Shown here: one piece after another, positions 28,653 through 34,116 of the stretch
Layout: every line of letters begins with the position of its first letter
Position numbering within the stretch: position 1 is the first letter of the stretch
The notes under the pieces: model-generated
What the model was told of the DNA's origin: nothing
Databases searched by the model: none
Seen by the model: only the letters and a program-made list of their open reading frames with translations
Assembly (NCBI RefSeq): GCF_000506865.1
Contig: NZ_AYSV01000115.1
Span: 1 to 34,116, forward strand
Origin: Pelistega indica
Lineage (GTDB): Bacteria > Pseudomonadota > Gammaproteobacteria > Burkholderiales > Burkholderiaceae_B
Direction of reading: 5' to 3'
DNA: 34,116 bases
Translations under genes and position numbers: made by a program

Positions 28653-28952
28653 ATGTACATCATTAACCAGACTGAAGAATTTTCTAAGTGGGTAGCTAGT
28701 ATCAAAGATAACAAGGCTAAGGCGGCTATATCGTTACGCTTAAGGCGTGCCATGTTAGGTAATTTAGGCAATGTAAAAAGCCTAAACGGTGGGGTTTTTG
28801 AAATGAAAGTTGATGTTGGCGCTGGTTATCGTATGTACTACGGGCAAGAAGGCAAGCATATTTATTTAATGTTCTGGGGTGGTAATAAATCCACTCAAGA
28901 GAAAGACATTAAGATTGCGCATAAACTATGGAAAGAAATTAAAGGAGCTTAA
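28653..28952 (+). CDS. HigB/RelE-superfamily toxin (addiction module killer type)
   Basis: This 99-residue protein is of the RelE/ParE superfamily subgroup named addiction module killer protein (TIGR02683, COG3657), usually paired with a DNA-binding antidote. Diagnostic segments are NKAKAAISLRLRRAMLGNLG, GGVFEMKVDVGAGYRMYY and the C-terminal WGGNKSTQEKDIKIAHKLW. Family members are mostly mRNA-cutting or ribosome-dependent. Ribosome site GAGGG precedes the ATG. The antitoxin begins 3 bp later. It is intact. If the antitoxin were truly broken, an active toxin would be lethal, which argues for a sequence error or for rescue by the second antidote at 29841. Confidence 0.88.
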   Translation: MYIINQTEEFSKWVASIKDNKAKAAISLRLRRAMLGNLGNVKSLNGGVFEMKVDVGAGYRMYYGQEGKHIYLMFWGGNKSTQEKDIKIAHKLWKEIKGA

Positions 28953-28955
28953 TAT

Positions 28956-29274
28956 ATGAGTTTAGCCGTTAAAATTAAGCCTGTTGATATTGCAGAATTT
29001 TTAGATAGTGAAGAAGTTATTGAAGAATATTTAAAGCAAGCCATAGAAGACGGCGACCAGTCATTACTACTTCATGCCTTATGTGATGTGGCTAAGGCTC
29101 GTGGAATGTCTGAAGTTGACCAAAAAATCAGGGTTAAGCCGTGAGGGATTGTATAAAGCCTTATCTACTGGTTCCAAACCTCGATATGAAACACTACAGA
29201 AAGTTTTAGGCGCTTTGGGCTTTGGTTTATCTATCAAGCCATTATCAGAAATTGAACATCATCAGCACGCTTAA
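28956..29274 (+). pseudogene. HigA-like antidote protein, apparent +1 frameshift
   Basis: Cognate antitoxin of the upstream toxin (TIGR02684/COG3636 group), a small HTH protein. The first frame reads MSLAVKIKPVDIAEFL ... DVAKARGMSEV and then falls out of frame (DQKIRVKP, stop). The next frame continues KKSGLSREGLYKALSTGSKP and RYETLQKVLGALGFGLSI to a TAA at 29272-29274. One extra A at 29119 explains the shift. Removing it gives a 105-residue protein of normal size with the HTH intact (SEVAKKSGLSREGLYKALS). RBS GGAG, 3-bp gap to the toxin stop. Confidence 0.8.
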
Positions 29275-29275
29275 T

Positions 29276-29542
29276 GTGTTTAAATATCGTGTAGGCTTGC
29301 CGTTCTGGCGTTCACTTGCTCGTATGGGTATAACGTTATCCGTTATGATTGAGGTTTTACATGATAATGAGGCTAATGTGTTTGTAGTGACTAGTCCCAA
29401 TCTTCATGGTTTGATTGTTGAGGCTTCGGACATTAAAGCCTTGTTACATGAAATTCACTCCTCTATTGATGAATTACTTTATGAAGAATTAAGCCATCAA
29501 GTAAATGTAAATATAAAAATAGCTGGGGTTGCTTATGTGTGA
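29276..29542 (+). CDS. DUF1902-type small protein, partner of an XRE regulator
   Basis: This 88-residue protein begins at GTG 29276 (MFKYRVGLPFWRSLARMGIT). It matches the small DUF1902 family, typically KYRVGFPFW ... VLHDNEANVFVVTSPNLHGL ... LLHEIHSSIDELL. The fold resembles HicB-like antitoxin halves. It starts 1 bp after the antidote stop, and its stop overlaps the XRE ATG, so the two are translationally coupled. In many genomes DUF1902 genes sit with an XRE gene and are presumed toxin-antitoxin-like, but no activity is known. An ORF of the same frame reaches upstream to 29222, but the GTG fits the family better. Confidence 0.75.
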   Translation: MFKYRVGLPFWRSLARMGITLSVMIEVLHDNEANVFVVTSPNLHGLIVEASDIKALLHEIHSSIDELLYEELSHQVNVNIKIAGVAYV

Positions 29543-29825
29543 TGATAACGGCTGGGTATCAATACCAGTAATTAAAGGCAATAACGATAACGAAACAATC
29601 CCCAATGAAGTAGTAAATATTATGGTTTCTCATGATATTAGCTTACTTGGTGCGTGGCGCTTGTATCGTGGTTTATCCCAAAGTGAAGTAGCCAATAAAA
29701 CAGGGCTTACACAATCGGCTATTTCTCAAGCCGAAAAACAAAGCTCTAAACCACAAATGAAAACATTAGAAAGGTTGGCTAAAGTGTATAACTGCCGTCC
29801 TAGCCAGTTATATATTGATGAATAA
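29535..29825 (+). CDS. XRE-family helix-turn-helix regulator
   Basis: This 96-residue protein begins at ATG 29535 (MCDDNGWVSIPVI), overlapping the DUF1902 gene by 8 nt (ATGTGTGA). A TTG at 29531 is less likely. The C-terminal half is a Cro/C1-type HTH: SLLGAWRLYRGLSQSEVA, GLTQSAISQAEKQ, then TLERLAKVYNCRPSQLY. The N-terminal 40 residues are unlike typical repressors and may contact the DUF1902 partner. Likely the antitoxin/repressor half of the pair. Confidence 0.85.
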   Translation: MCDDNGWVSIPVIKGNNDNETIPNEVVNIMVSHDISLLGAWRLYRGLSQSEVANKTGLTQSAISQAEKQSSKPQMKTLERLAKVYNCRPSQLYIDE

Positions 29826-29840
29826 CCACCCCATACGATT

Positions 29841-30149
29841 ATGAACATGGAAAAAATCGAAATTACTCAATTTGATGTGTCTGATTATTTAGATACTGAA
29901 ACAGTACAAAAAGAATATTTAATCTCTGCTCTTGAAACTGTCAACATAGATTTATTTTTTAAGGCGCTCGGTGATGTGGCTAAGGCTCGTGGGATGTCTC
30001 AAATAGCCAAAGATACAGGTTTAAGCCGTGAAAGTCTTTATAAGTCTTTTAATGCTAAAACTAGCCCCCGATTTGATACTGTAAATAAAGTGTTAAACGC
30101 TTTAAATATTACTTTAACTGCTAAAGATAGTAAGGCTGTTAATGCTTAG
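29841..30149 (+). CDS. Second HigA-like antidote protein, no adjacent toxin
   Basis: This 102-residue protein belongs to the same TIGR02684/COG3636 family as the antidote at 28956: DVAKARGMSQIAKDTGLSR, ESLYKSFNAKTSPRFDT and LNALNITLTAK. The nearest toxin-type gene is 900 bp upstream, so it is a solo antitoxin here. A 27-nt stretch (29973-29999) matches 29085-29111 in the first antidote with a single mismatch. This suggests duplication or recombination between the two. It might still neutralise the upstream toxin. In-frame ATG at 29847 is an alternative start; neither has a clear ribosome site. Confidence 0.85.
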   Translation: MNMEKIEITQFDVSDYLDTETVQKEYLISALETVNIDLFFKALGDVAKARGMSQIAKDTGLSRESLYKSFNAKTSPRFDTVNKVLNALNITLTAKDSKAVNA

Positions 30150-30472
30150 TGTTTTGTATCAATAGTTAGCAAGCCATTCACCATGTCAAGAAATATCAAC
30201 ATTACAAAGGTTTAAACCAAATAAGAGGTGCGTTTTTATTCCTTGTTAATATCAGAAAATAAGGGTTTATTGGTCACCCTCGGAGAATGGCTTGTTTACT
30301 AGGTTCTTACAGGGATTAAATATATTCATGCAATGTATGGAGATGTACTAGTGGTGCCTGAGGCCGAATCCATATTTTTATATAAGCATTTGATAATAAA
30401 ATAGTTTTAATTAATTGAATTTGTTTTTACCTACATATTTACCTACTATGTCTTGACGTAGCTATTTTATTC
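30150..30472. other. Gene-free AT-rich stretch left of the repeat array
   Basis: No coding frame of interest. At 30352-30371 the minus strand carries GGATTCGGCCTCAGGCACCA, which resembles the 3' end of a tRNA (T-arm end plus a CCA). It may be a relic of an integration site or simply chance. At 30426-30450 the plus strand has TTTTTACCTACATATTTACC, a motif that recurs in the right-hand array region (31615-31646). Otherwise I see nothing supportable. Confidence 0.3.
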
Positions 30473-30639
30473 CAACTTGTGGTTTTACCCCCTCATTTTG
30501 TGGAGTTTTTATGGCAACTTGTGGTTTTACCCCCCCCAACTTGTGGAGTTTTTTTGCAACTTGTGGTTTTTTTATTTTATATAAATATTATATATATCAA
30601 TAAGTTAAATAAAAAAATAGGGCAACTTGTGGAGTTTTT
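30473..30639 (+). repeat. Iteron-like direct repeats, left array
   Basis: Six copies of a core of about 17-20 bp with the form CAACTTGTGG plus T-rich tail: 30473, 30494, 30515, 30537, 30557 and 30623. Two tail types alternate, GG-TTTTACCCC or GG-TTTT, and GGAGTTTTT, so the first four form two units of 42 and 41 bp. The second unit (30494) differs in its first half (CATTTTGTGGAG). The last copy is separated by a 45-bp AT-rich stretch. Spacing near two helical turns and AT-rich flanks resemble the initiator-binding iterons of plasmid origins. They are not CRISPR repeats: they are too short and the gaps too small. Confidence 0.7.
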
Positions 30640-30735
30640 GTGGCTCTAGAGATATTTTTACTTTAATTTCCTTTAAAACAGTTCAGTATTAAATTTGAAT
30701 GATGTTGTGTATACGGCTAAAAACCGCTAGAACAT

Positions 30736-30764
30736 AAAAAAACGCCACTAAAGGGCGTTTTAAT
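30736..30764 (-). terminator. Intrinsic terminator after vapD
   Basis: On the minus strand, AACGCC and GGCGTT arms with a short loop are followed by a T-run (30735-30742 on the plus strand is A-rich). It lies 12 bp past the vapD stop codon. Confidence 0.75.
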
Positions 30765-30776
30765 ATATTTCAAAGG

Positions 30777-31226
30777 TTATTTAGTTTTTTTGCTTTTAAT
30801 TGGTTGGTTATCTTCCAATAAAAATACTTCTTTACTAAGGATTTCTTTAATTTTGGCTGTAGGTAATCCAGCGTCTTTTAATTCGGCTTCTAGTTTTGCT
30901 AAACGTTGATTAAATAACTGTTTGGCTTCATAAACTCCACGAGCGATGAAATCGGCGTTTAAATCGCTTTCAAGTCTGTAAAACTTGATGTTAGAAACGC
31001 AACTAAAAAACCAGTCATATCTAGCTGTTAATTCTTGAATAGCTAATGTCCCATGAGCTTCACTAATGCCATCGTTACCTAAATAAACACTACCTTGTAA
31101 ATGGTTAAATCCATGCTTTAACAGGATTGCTTTTATATCAGCATAAGCGTTTTGATAGCTCATGGCATGATATTGTTCTCTTAAACAATCTGTATCCATG
31201 TCGAATGTGATTAAATACTTACTCAT
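30777..31226 (-). CDS. vapD: VapD-family endoribonuclease (Cas2-fold)
   Basis: The first 95 residues match VapD, a small RNase with the ferredoxin fold also seen in Cas2. They read ITFDMDTDCLREQYHAMSYQ, NAYADIKAILLKHGF and LQGSVYLGNDG. VapD proteins of Haemophilus, Helicobacter and plasmid replicons cut RNA and contribute to persistence; some are paired with VapX. This one is 149 residues: it has an added C-terminal helical/charged tail of about 55 residues ending in IKSKKTK, which typical 93-95 residue VapDs lack. AGAGG lies upstream of the ATG. It has a terminator close behind and a short ORF 45 bp upstream. It lies inside facing iteron-like arrays. Confidence 0.9.
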   Translation of the reverse strand: MSKYLITFDMDTDCLREQYHAMSYQNAYADIKAILLKHGFNHLQGSVYLGNDGISEAHGTLAIQELTARYDWFFSCVSNIKFYRLESDLNADFIARGVYEAKQLFNQRLAKLEAELKDAGLPTAKIKEILSKEVFLLEDNQPIKSKKTK

Positions 31227-31271
31227 ATTTGGTTAACCTCTTCAATGTTTTTCTGGCTAGGGAGTATTGTA

Positions 31272-31511
31272 CTAATTAGTTGTTTTAGATGCGTTAACAA
31301 TGCTATGTAAAGCATATAGATTATTTACTTGTTGAATGATATTTAGCTGTTCTTCTGTTGAGAGAGTAGCTAACTTCTCTAACATTTCTATTTTAAATGG
31401 ATTTCTAGCTAAAATTAATCTATCAATGAGCCATACAGAGGAAAAAACCACAAATTGCGCTAAAAACTCCACAAATTTGGGGGAAAAACGCAAGTTGGTG
31501 GGTAAAAACAC
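31272..31511 (-). CDS. Small ORF upstream of vapD, possible partner
   Basis: An open frame of 79 codons runs from a GTG at 31511 to a TAG at 31272. Its first 25 or so codons read through the right repeat array, so the true start is probably later. The only in-frame ATG is at 31385 (MLEKLATLSTEEQLNIIQQV), giving 37 residues. It is 45 bp upstream of vapD and on the same strand, so it could be a cotranscribed VapX-like partner or an antitoxin. I recognise no family. It could also be non-coding. Confidence 0.4.
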   Translation of the reverse strand: MFLPTNLRFSPKFVEFLAQFVVFSSVWLIDRLILARNPFKIEMLEKLATLSTEEQLNIIQQVNNLYALHSIVNASKTTN

Positions 31512-31616
31512 AAGCTAGAAAATTTTAATGAAAATAATTCGTGATTAAGGTAGGAATGATTCATTTTTACAAAATAAAAACAAACTAAATCTGTGTGGGT
31601 AAAAATCTAACTTGTG
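31442..31616 (-). repeat. Iteron-like repeats, right array in opposite orientation
   Basis: The same core occurs on the minus strand at about 31442-31457 (CAATTTGTGGTTTTTT), 31462-31477 (AATTTGTGGAGTTTTT), 31479-31497 (CAACTTGCGTTTTTCCCCC), 31498-31515 (GCTTGTGTTTTTACCC) and 31598-31616 (weaker). Copies again alternate between GGTTTT and GGAGTTTT types. Because the left array is on the plus strand and this one on the minus, the two point inwards at vapD. The first copies overlap the possible N-terminus of the ORF at 31272-31511. Confidence 0.65.
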
Positions 31617-31777
31617 TAGGTAAACTAATGATAATTTACCTACATAATTTAATCAATAGGCTTAAATTTAATCGAAGTAAAATAAAGAAAAAGGAAGGAA
31701 ATTTTATTTTAACCAGTTGTTTTTATTAATATTTTTAAACTGTTTTGAATAAAAATAAATTTTTTTGAATTTGTTGA

Positions 31778-31852
31778 TGGCCTCACCGACAGGAATCGAA
31801 CCTGTATCAAGAGCTTCGGAAACTCTTATTCTATCCATTGAACTACGGTGAG
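31778..31852 (-). tRNA. tRNA-Arg (anticodon CCG)
   Basis: A complete cloverleaf can be drawn. Acceptor CTCACCG/CGGTGAG, discriminator G and encoded CCA at the 3' end, at 31778-31780 on the plus strand as TGG. The anticodon loop TTCCGAA sits in a 5-bp stem, and the T-arm is ACAGG-TTCGATT-CCTGT. It reads codon CGG. It is the edge of the accessory region, its 3' end facing it. Neither an integrase nor a duplicated tRNA end was found nearby. Confidence 0.93.
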
Positions 31853-32032
31853 AAAGCCTCTATTGTAAGTGAAATAATTTAAAATTTAAGCATAAACGTG
31901 GCAAAAAAGTAAATATTTCCGCAAAAAAAAAGATATTTTGAAGAATAATGATAAATCCTATTATCTCAAGTGTAGAGTAAAGTTATAATCACATATTATT
32001 AGTATTTATTTCTTATTTTTTTAGGATTTTTT

Positions 32033-33022
32033 ATGAGCACGAACGCTAATAAATCAAGCCAAACATTATTAAAACTGGCGTTGGTATTGTTATTGCCTAT
32101 CATCCTTATCATTATTTTAATAAAGACATTCAGCTCTTCAGATACTGACCCTGCCTTATTAACATCTGATGCTATTGAGGATCGTATTGCACCTGTAGCT
32201 AAATATAATACGGGGGCACCAGCTATTACATTAGATAGTGGTAAGAAAGGTCCTTTAACAGGTGAAGAGGTTTACAAAAGCGTCTGTATGTCCTGTCATG
32301 ATGCTGGGCTAGCAGGGGCGCCTAAGAAGGGTGATAGTGCTGCGTGGGCACCTCGTATTGCACAAGGTGAGGCTACTCTATTTAAGCATGCACTTGAAGG
32401 TTTTAATGGAATGCCGTCTCGTGGTGGTAATCCTAAGCTAAGTGATTTAGAAGTTCAACGTGCGGTTGTATTTATGGCTAATGCTTCAGGTGGTAAGCTT
32501 GCTGAGCCTGCTGACAAAGGTGCCGATGCTAATAAAGTCGATGATAAAAAAGCTGATAAACCAGCTGAAGCAGCACTAGCAACAGTGACAGAAGCTAAAC
32601 CAGCTGAAGCAGCACCAGCAGCAGCGACAGAAGCTAAACCAGCTGAAGCAGCACCAGCAGCAGCGACAGAAGCTAAACCAGCAGAAGCATCACCAGCAGC
32701 AACGACAGAAGCTAAACCTGATGAGACTGCTCCAGCAGCAGCTGCACCAGCACCTGCTGCTACTAAAGGTACAGTAGACATTGAAAAAGCAAAAGCTTTA
32801 TTTAATTCGAAAGCTTGTTCTGCGTGCCATAGTGTAGAAGCTCAGGTTGTTGGTCCCGCATTCAATGATGTATCTGCAAAATACTCTGATCCAGCAACAG
32901 TTGCTGCTAGTATTAAGGGCGGTAGTTCTGGTAAATGGGGAGCAGTGCCAATGCCTCCTAACCCTGTAAGCGATGAAGAAGCACAAATTCTTGCTGAATG
33001 GATTGTTTCTTTGAAAAACTAA
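32033..33022 (+). CDS. Membrane-anchored diheme c-type cytochrome
   Basis: This 329-residue protein has an N-terminal membrane anchor (residues 12-31) and two c-type heme sites: CMSCH at residues 85-89 and CSACH at 262-266. Each is in a cytochrome c class I domain, with methionines after them (GMPSRGG; PMPPNPVSDEEA) as likely axial ligands. Between them is a long alanine/proline/lysine-rich linker built from repeats of ATEAKPAEAAPAA. It belongs to the diheme cytochrome c5-like group, probably a periplasmic electron carrier. Intact, with its own terminator. The Ala-rich frames on the other strand are shadows. Confidence 0.92.
   Translation: MSTNANKSSQTLLKLALVLLLPIILIIILIKTFSSSDTDPALLTSDAIEDRIAPVAKYNTGAPAITLDSGKKGPLTGEEVYKSVCMSCHDAGLAGAPKKGDSAAWAPRIAQGEATLFKHALEGFNGMPSRGGNPKLSDLEVQRAVVFMANASGGKLAEPADKGADANKVDDKKADKPAEAALATVTEAKPAEAAPAAATEAKPAEAAPAAATEAKPAEASPAATTEAKPDETAPAAAAPAPAATKGTVDIEKAKALFNSKACSACHSVEAQVVGPAFNDVSAKYSDPATVAASIKGGSSGKWGAVPMPPNPVSDEEAQILAEWIVSLKN
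32588..32743 (+). repeat. 39-bp tandem repeat encoding the cytochrome linker
   Basis: Four units of 39 bp start at 32588, 32627, 32666 and 32705. The first three are nearly identical and the fourth diverges. A partial degenerate unit precedes them from about 32549. Each unit encodes 13 residues (ATEAKPAEAAPAA). Being a multiple of three, gain or loss of units changes linker length without a frameshift. Confidence 0.9.
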
Positions 33023-33043
33023 TCTGGCAATCTACAAAATGAG

Positions 33044-33073
33044 AAGGGGGTGATATAAATATCATCCCCTTTT
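33044..33073 (+). terminator. Intrinsic terminator after the cytochrome gene
   Basis: Arms GGGGGTGATAT and ATATCATCCCC (one G-T pair) with an AA loop, followed by a run of T. It starts 22 bp past the stop codon. Confidence 0.85.
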
Positions 33074-33098
33074 AATTTGTTGATAGTAAAGTTTTCGG

Positions 33099-33151
33099 CG
33101 TGCAGATTTTGATACTTAATCAGTGATGTATTGGTTGAGGAAATCTGCACG
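33099..33151. other. Long-loop stem of unknown role
   Basis: Perfect 11-bp arms CGTGCAGATTT (33099-33109) and AAATCTGCACG (33141-33151) enclose a 31-nt loop. Flanking T-rich and A-rich runs nearly extend it. It lies between the cytochrome terminator and the end of gshA. Further along, at 33171-33230, are more small palindromes (CCCC...GGGG and GCATAG...CTATGC). These could be the 3' structures of the gshA mRNA or a small RNA. Confidence 0.5.
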
Positions 33152-33242
33152 TCAAAAATAATCATCTTAAGTACCCCACATAATAGGGGCATAGGATTAA
33201 AAATTATTAACCTAAATTCTATGCTAGCGGGATAGTTTAAGT

Positions 33243-34116
33243 TTAAATTTTTAATGCATCCATAAATTGCTGTAAGTAGGTTGCAAAGTCAATATGATCA
33301 GACTTCTCGATTTGTTCTTGTTGGGCAATACTTTCTTTACCTTGCTGTAGAAATTTGTCGTAAAGTTCTTTATTGAGGGGGACGACTCTTAATGTATCAG
33401 TATTAAATTGGCTAAGCTTAGTAATACTCTCATTAAAGTGATTATTTTCTTTTTGTAATAGTGCTAATACTTGATTAGAAGGGCACAGTGTTGAATCTAA
33501 TAGTTTAGTTTTTTGAGCATCAAGAGAACGACTATAAGCTTGTGTATTATAAGCTTTATCTAATAATGTCGCGGCAATCCTGATTTGTTCAATAAGTGCT
33601 AGGCCCCACTCTTTTAGCGAGATGTCTTTATCCTGATTTAGGAGTGTTAGACCAGGCTGGCGACCATAGTTTACTACTTTATTAAAATTGCTCTCACTTT
33701 CTTTACATTGTCCAGTTCCTGGAAAAGCAGCACTTTGGGTGCAAGCACAATAAAGTAAAAATGCGTCCAGGAATCGGCAGGTATCCTCACTTATACCAAG
33801 AGGATGGAAGGGATCAATATCGATGCAGCGAACTTCAATGTATTGAATCCCATCTTTTAATAATGCCGTGATAGGACGCTCACCTCTGCCATGTGTGCGT
33901 TTAGGACGAATAGTGGCATAAAATTCATTTTCAATTTGTAGGATATTGCCATTTAATTGAATCCATTTGCCGTCTTTTTGTGTGCCGAGTGCTTCGTAGG
34001 CTGGCCAAGGTGTAGTAACGGCATCATAGATAAGTTGTGCAAAGCCTTCTAAAGTATTAAAGCATGATTTTAGGTTAGATTGTGCGTTCATTTCTATACC
34101 CTAAATCGCTCATTCT
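33243..34116 (-). CDS. gshA: Glutamate-cysteine ligase (E. coli-type GshA), C-terminal part, apparent frameshift
   Basis: The first step of glutathione synthesis joins Glu and Cys. This is the C-terminal half of the E. coli-type enzyme (about 520 residues): NAQSNLKSCFNTLEGFAQL, FYATIRPKRTH, IQYIEVRCIDIDPFHPLGI. The gene continues past the window edge. At the edge the minus strand encodes RMSDLGYR (the usual RMSDLGY) in a different frame. One extra base near 34091-34093 (AAATG for AATG), or 34089, explains it. The continuous frame therefore appears to start at an ATG at 34091, which is not the real start. It is also convergent with the cytochrome gene. Confidence 0.93.

Noticed and set aside
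30271-30296. Possible att copy of tRNA-Arg (TTGGTCACCCTCGGAG)
   Set aside because: It matches the tRNA 3' end (TGGCCTCACCGACAGG) only in scattered bases, less than expected for an integration site.
30473-31616. CRISPR array with Cas2-like gene
   Set aside because: The repeats are under 25 bp and degenerate, most are almost contiguous without unique spacers of similar length, and the gene is VapD, not Cas2. No cas1 or effector is present.
32455-32781. Alanine-rich protein on the minus strand
   Set aside because: It is an antisense reading of the cytochrome linker repeat, with no ribosome site and no family features.

Overview
The window is AT-rich and chromosomal (roughly 40% G+C by eye), and it most resembles a low-GC betaproteobacterium of the Alcaligenaceae, near Taylorella, Pelistega or Oligella. 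The basis is gene content and order: an Orn/Lys/Arg decarboxylase next to dcd, tamB-tamA and an Mrp-type ATPase divergent from metG; and ffh divergent from a CcsA-like gene, a PP0621-like protein and ampD. This is an inference from recalled gene order, not from a search.

Layout. 1-4779: a large minus-strand autotransporter ending in tandem REP-like palindromes and interrupted by a run of ten G, where nine or twelve would keep it in frame. It looks like a phase-variable surface protein in the OFF state. 5140-17042, minus strand: a BaiN/YhiN-like flavoprotein, a PLP decarboxylase, dcd, tamB, tamA and mrp. 17138-17600: a frameshifted small membrane protein gene and the orphan right end of an IS200/IS605-type (TnpB) element with an omega-RNA-like scaffold but no recognisable tnpB. 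17702-22182, plus strand: metG, trmB, pip and a Kbp-like LysM protein. 22294-25581: convergent ffh, then a CcsA-like protein, a PP0621-like protein and ampD. 25593-27836, minus strand: an amino-acid/cystine-type ABC importer in order binding protein, permease, ATPase.

27849-31777 is the accessory region. It holds a decayed MNT nucleotidyltransferase pair, a HigB/HigA-like toxin-antitoxin pair, a DUF1902 + XRE pair, a second solo HigA-like antitoxin that shares near-identical DNA with the first, and a VapD (Cas2-fold) RNase gene with a small upstream ORF. The vapD unit lies between two arrays of the same short repeat, about an AACTTGTGG core followed by T-rich sequence. The arrays face each other and look like plasmid iterons. 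There is no Rep gene, integrase or transposase. A tRNA-Arg(CCG) gene sits at the island edge, followed by a diheme cytochrome c with a 39-bp coding minisatellite and the 3' half of gshA.

Seven genes are broken by what looks like exactly one surplus base: the autotransporter, the flavoprotein, the small membrane gene, ffh, ampD, higA and gshA. In the six fully contained in the window, removing one base restores a full-length protein. Because ffh is essential in bacteria, many of these are probably sequencing or assembly errors. The exception I would still treat as biological is the poly-G tract of the autotransporter.
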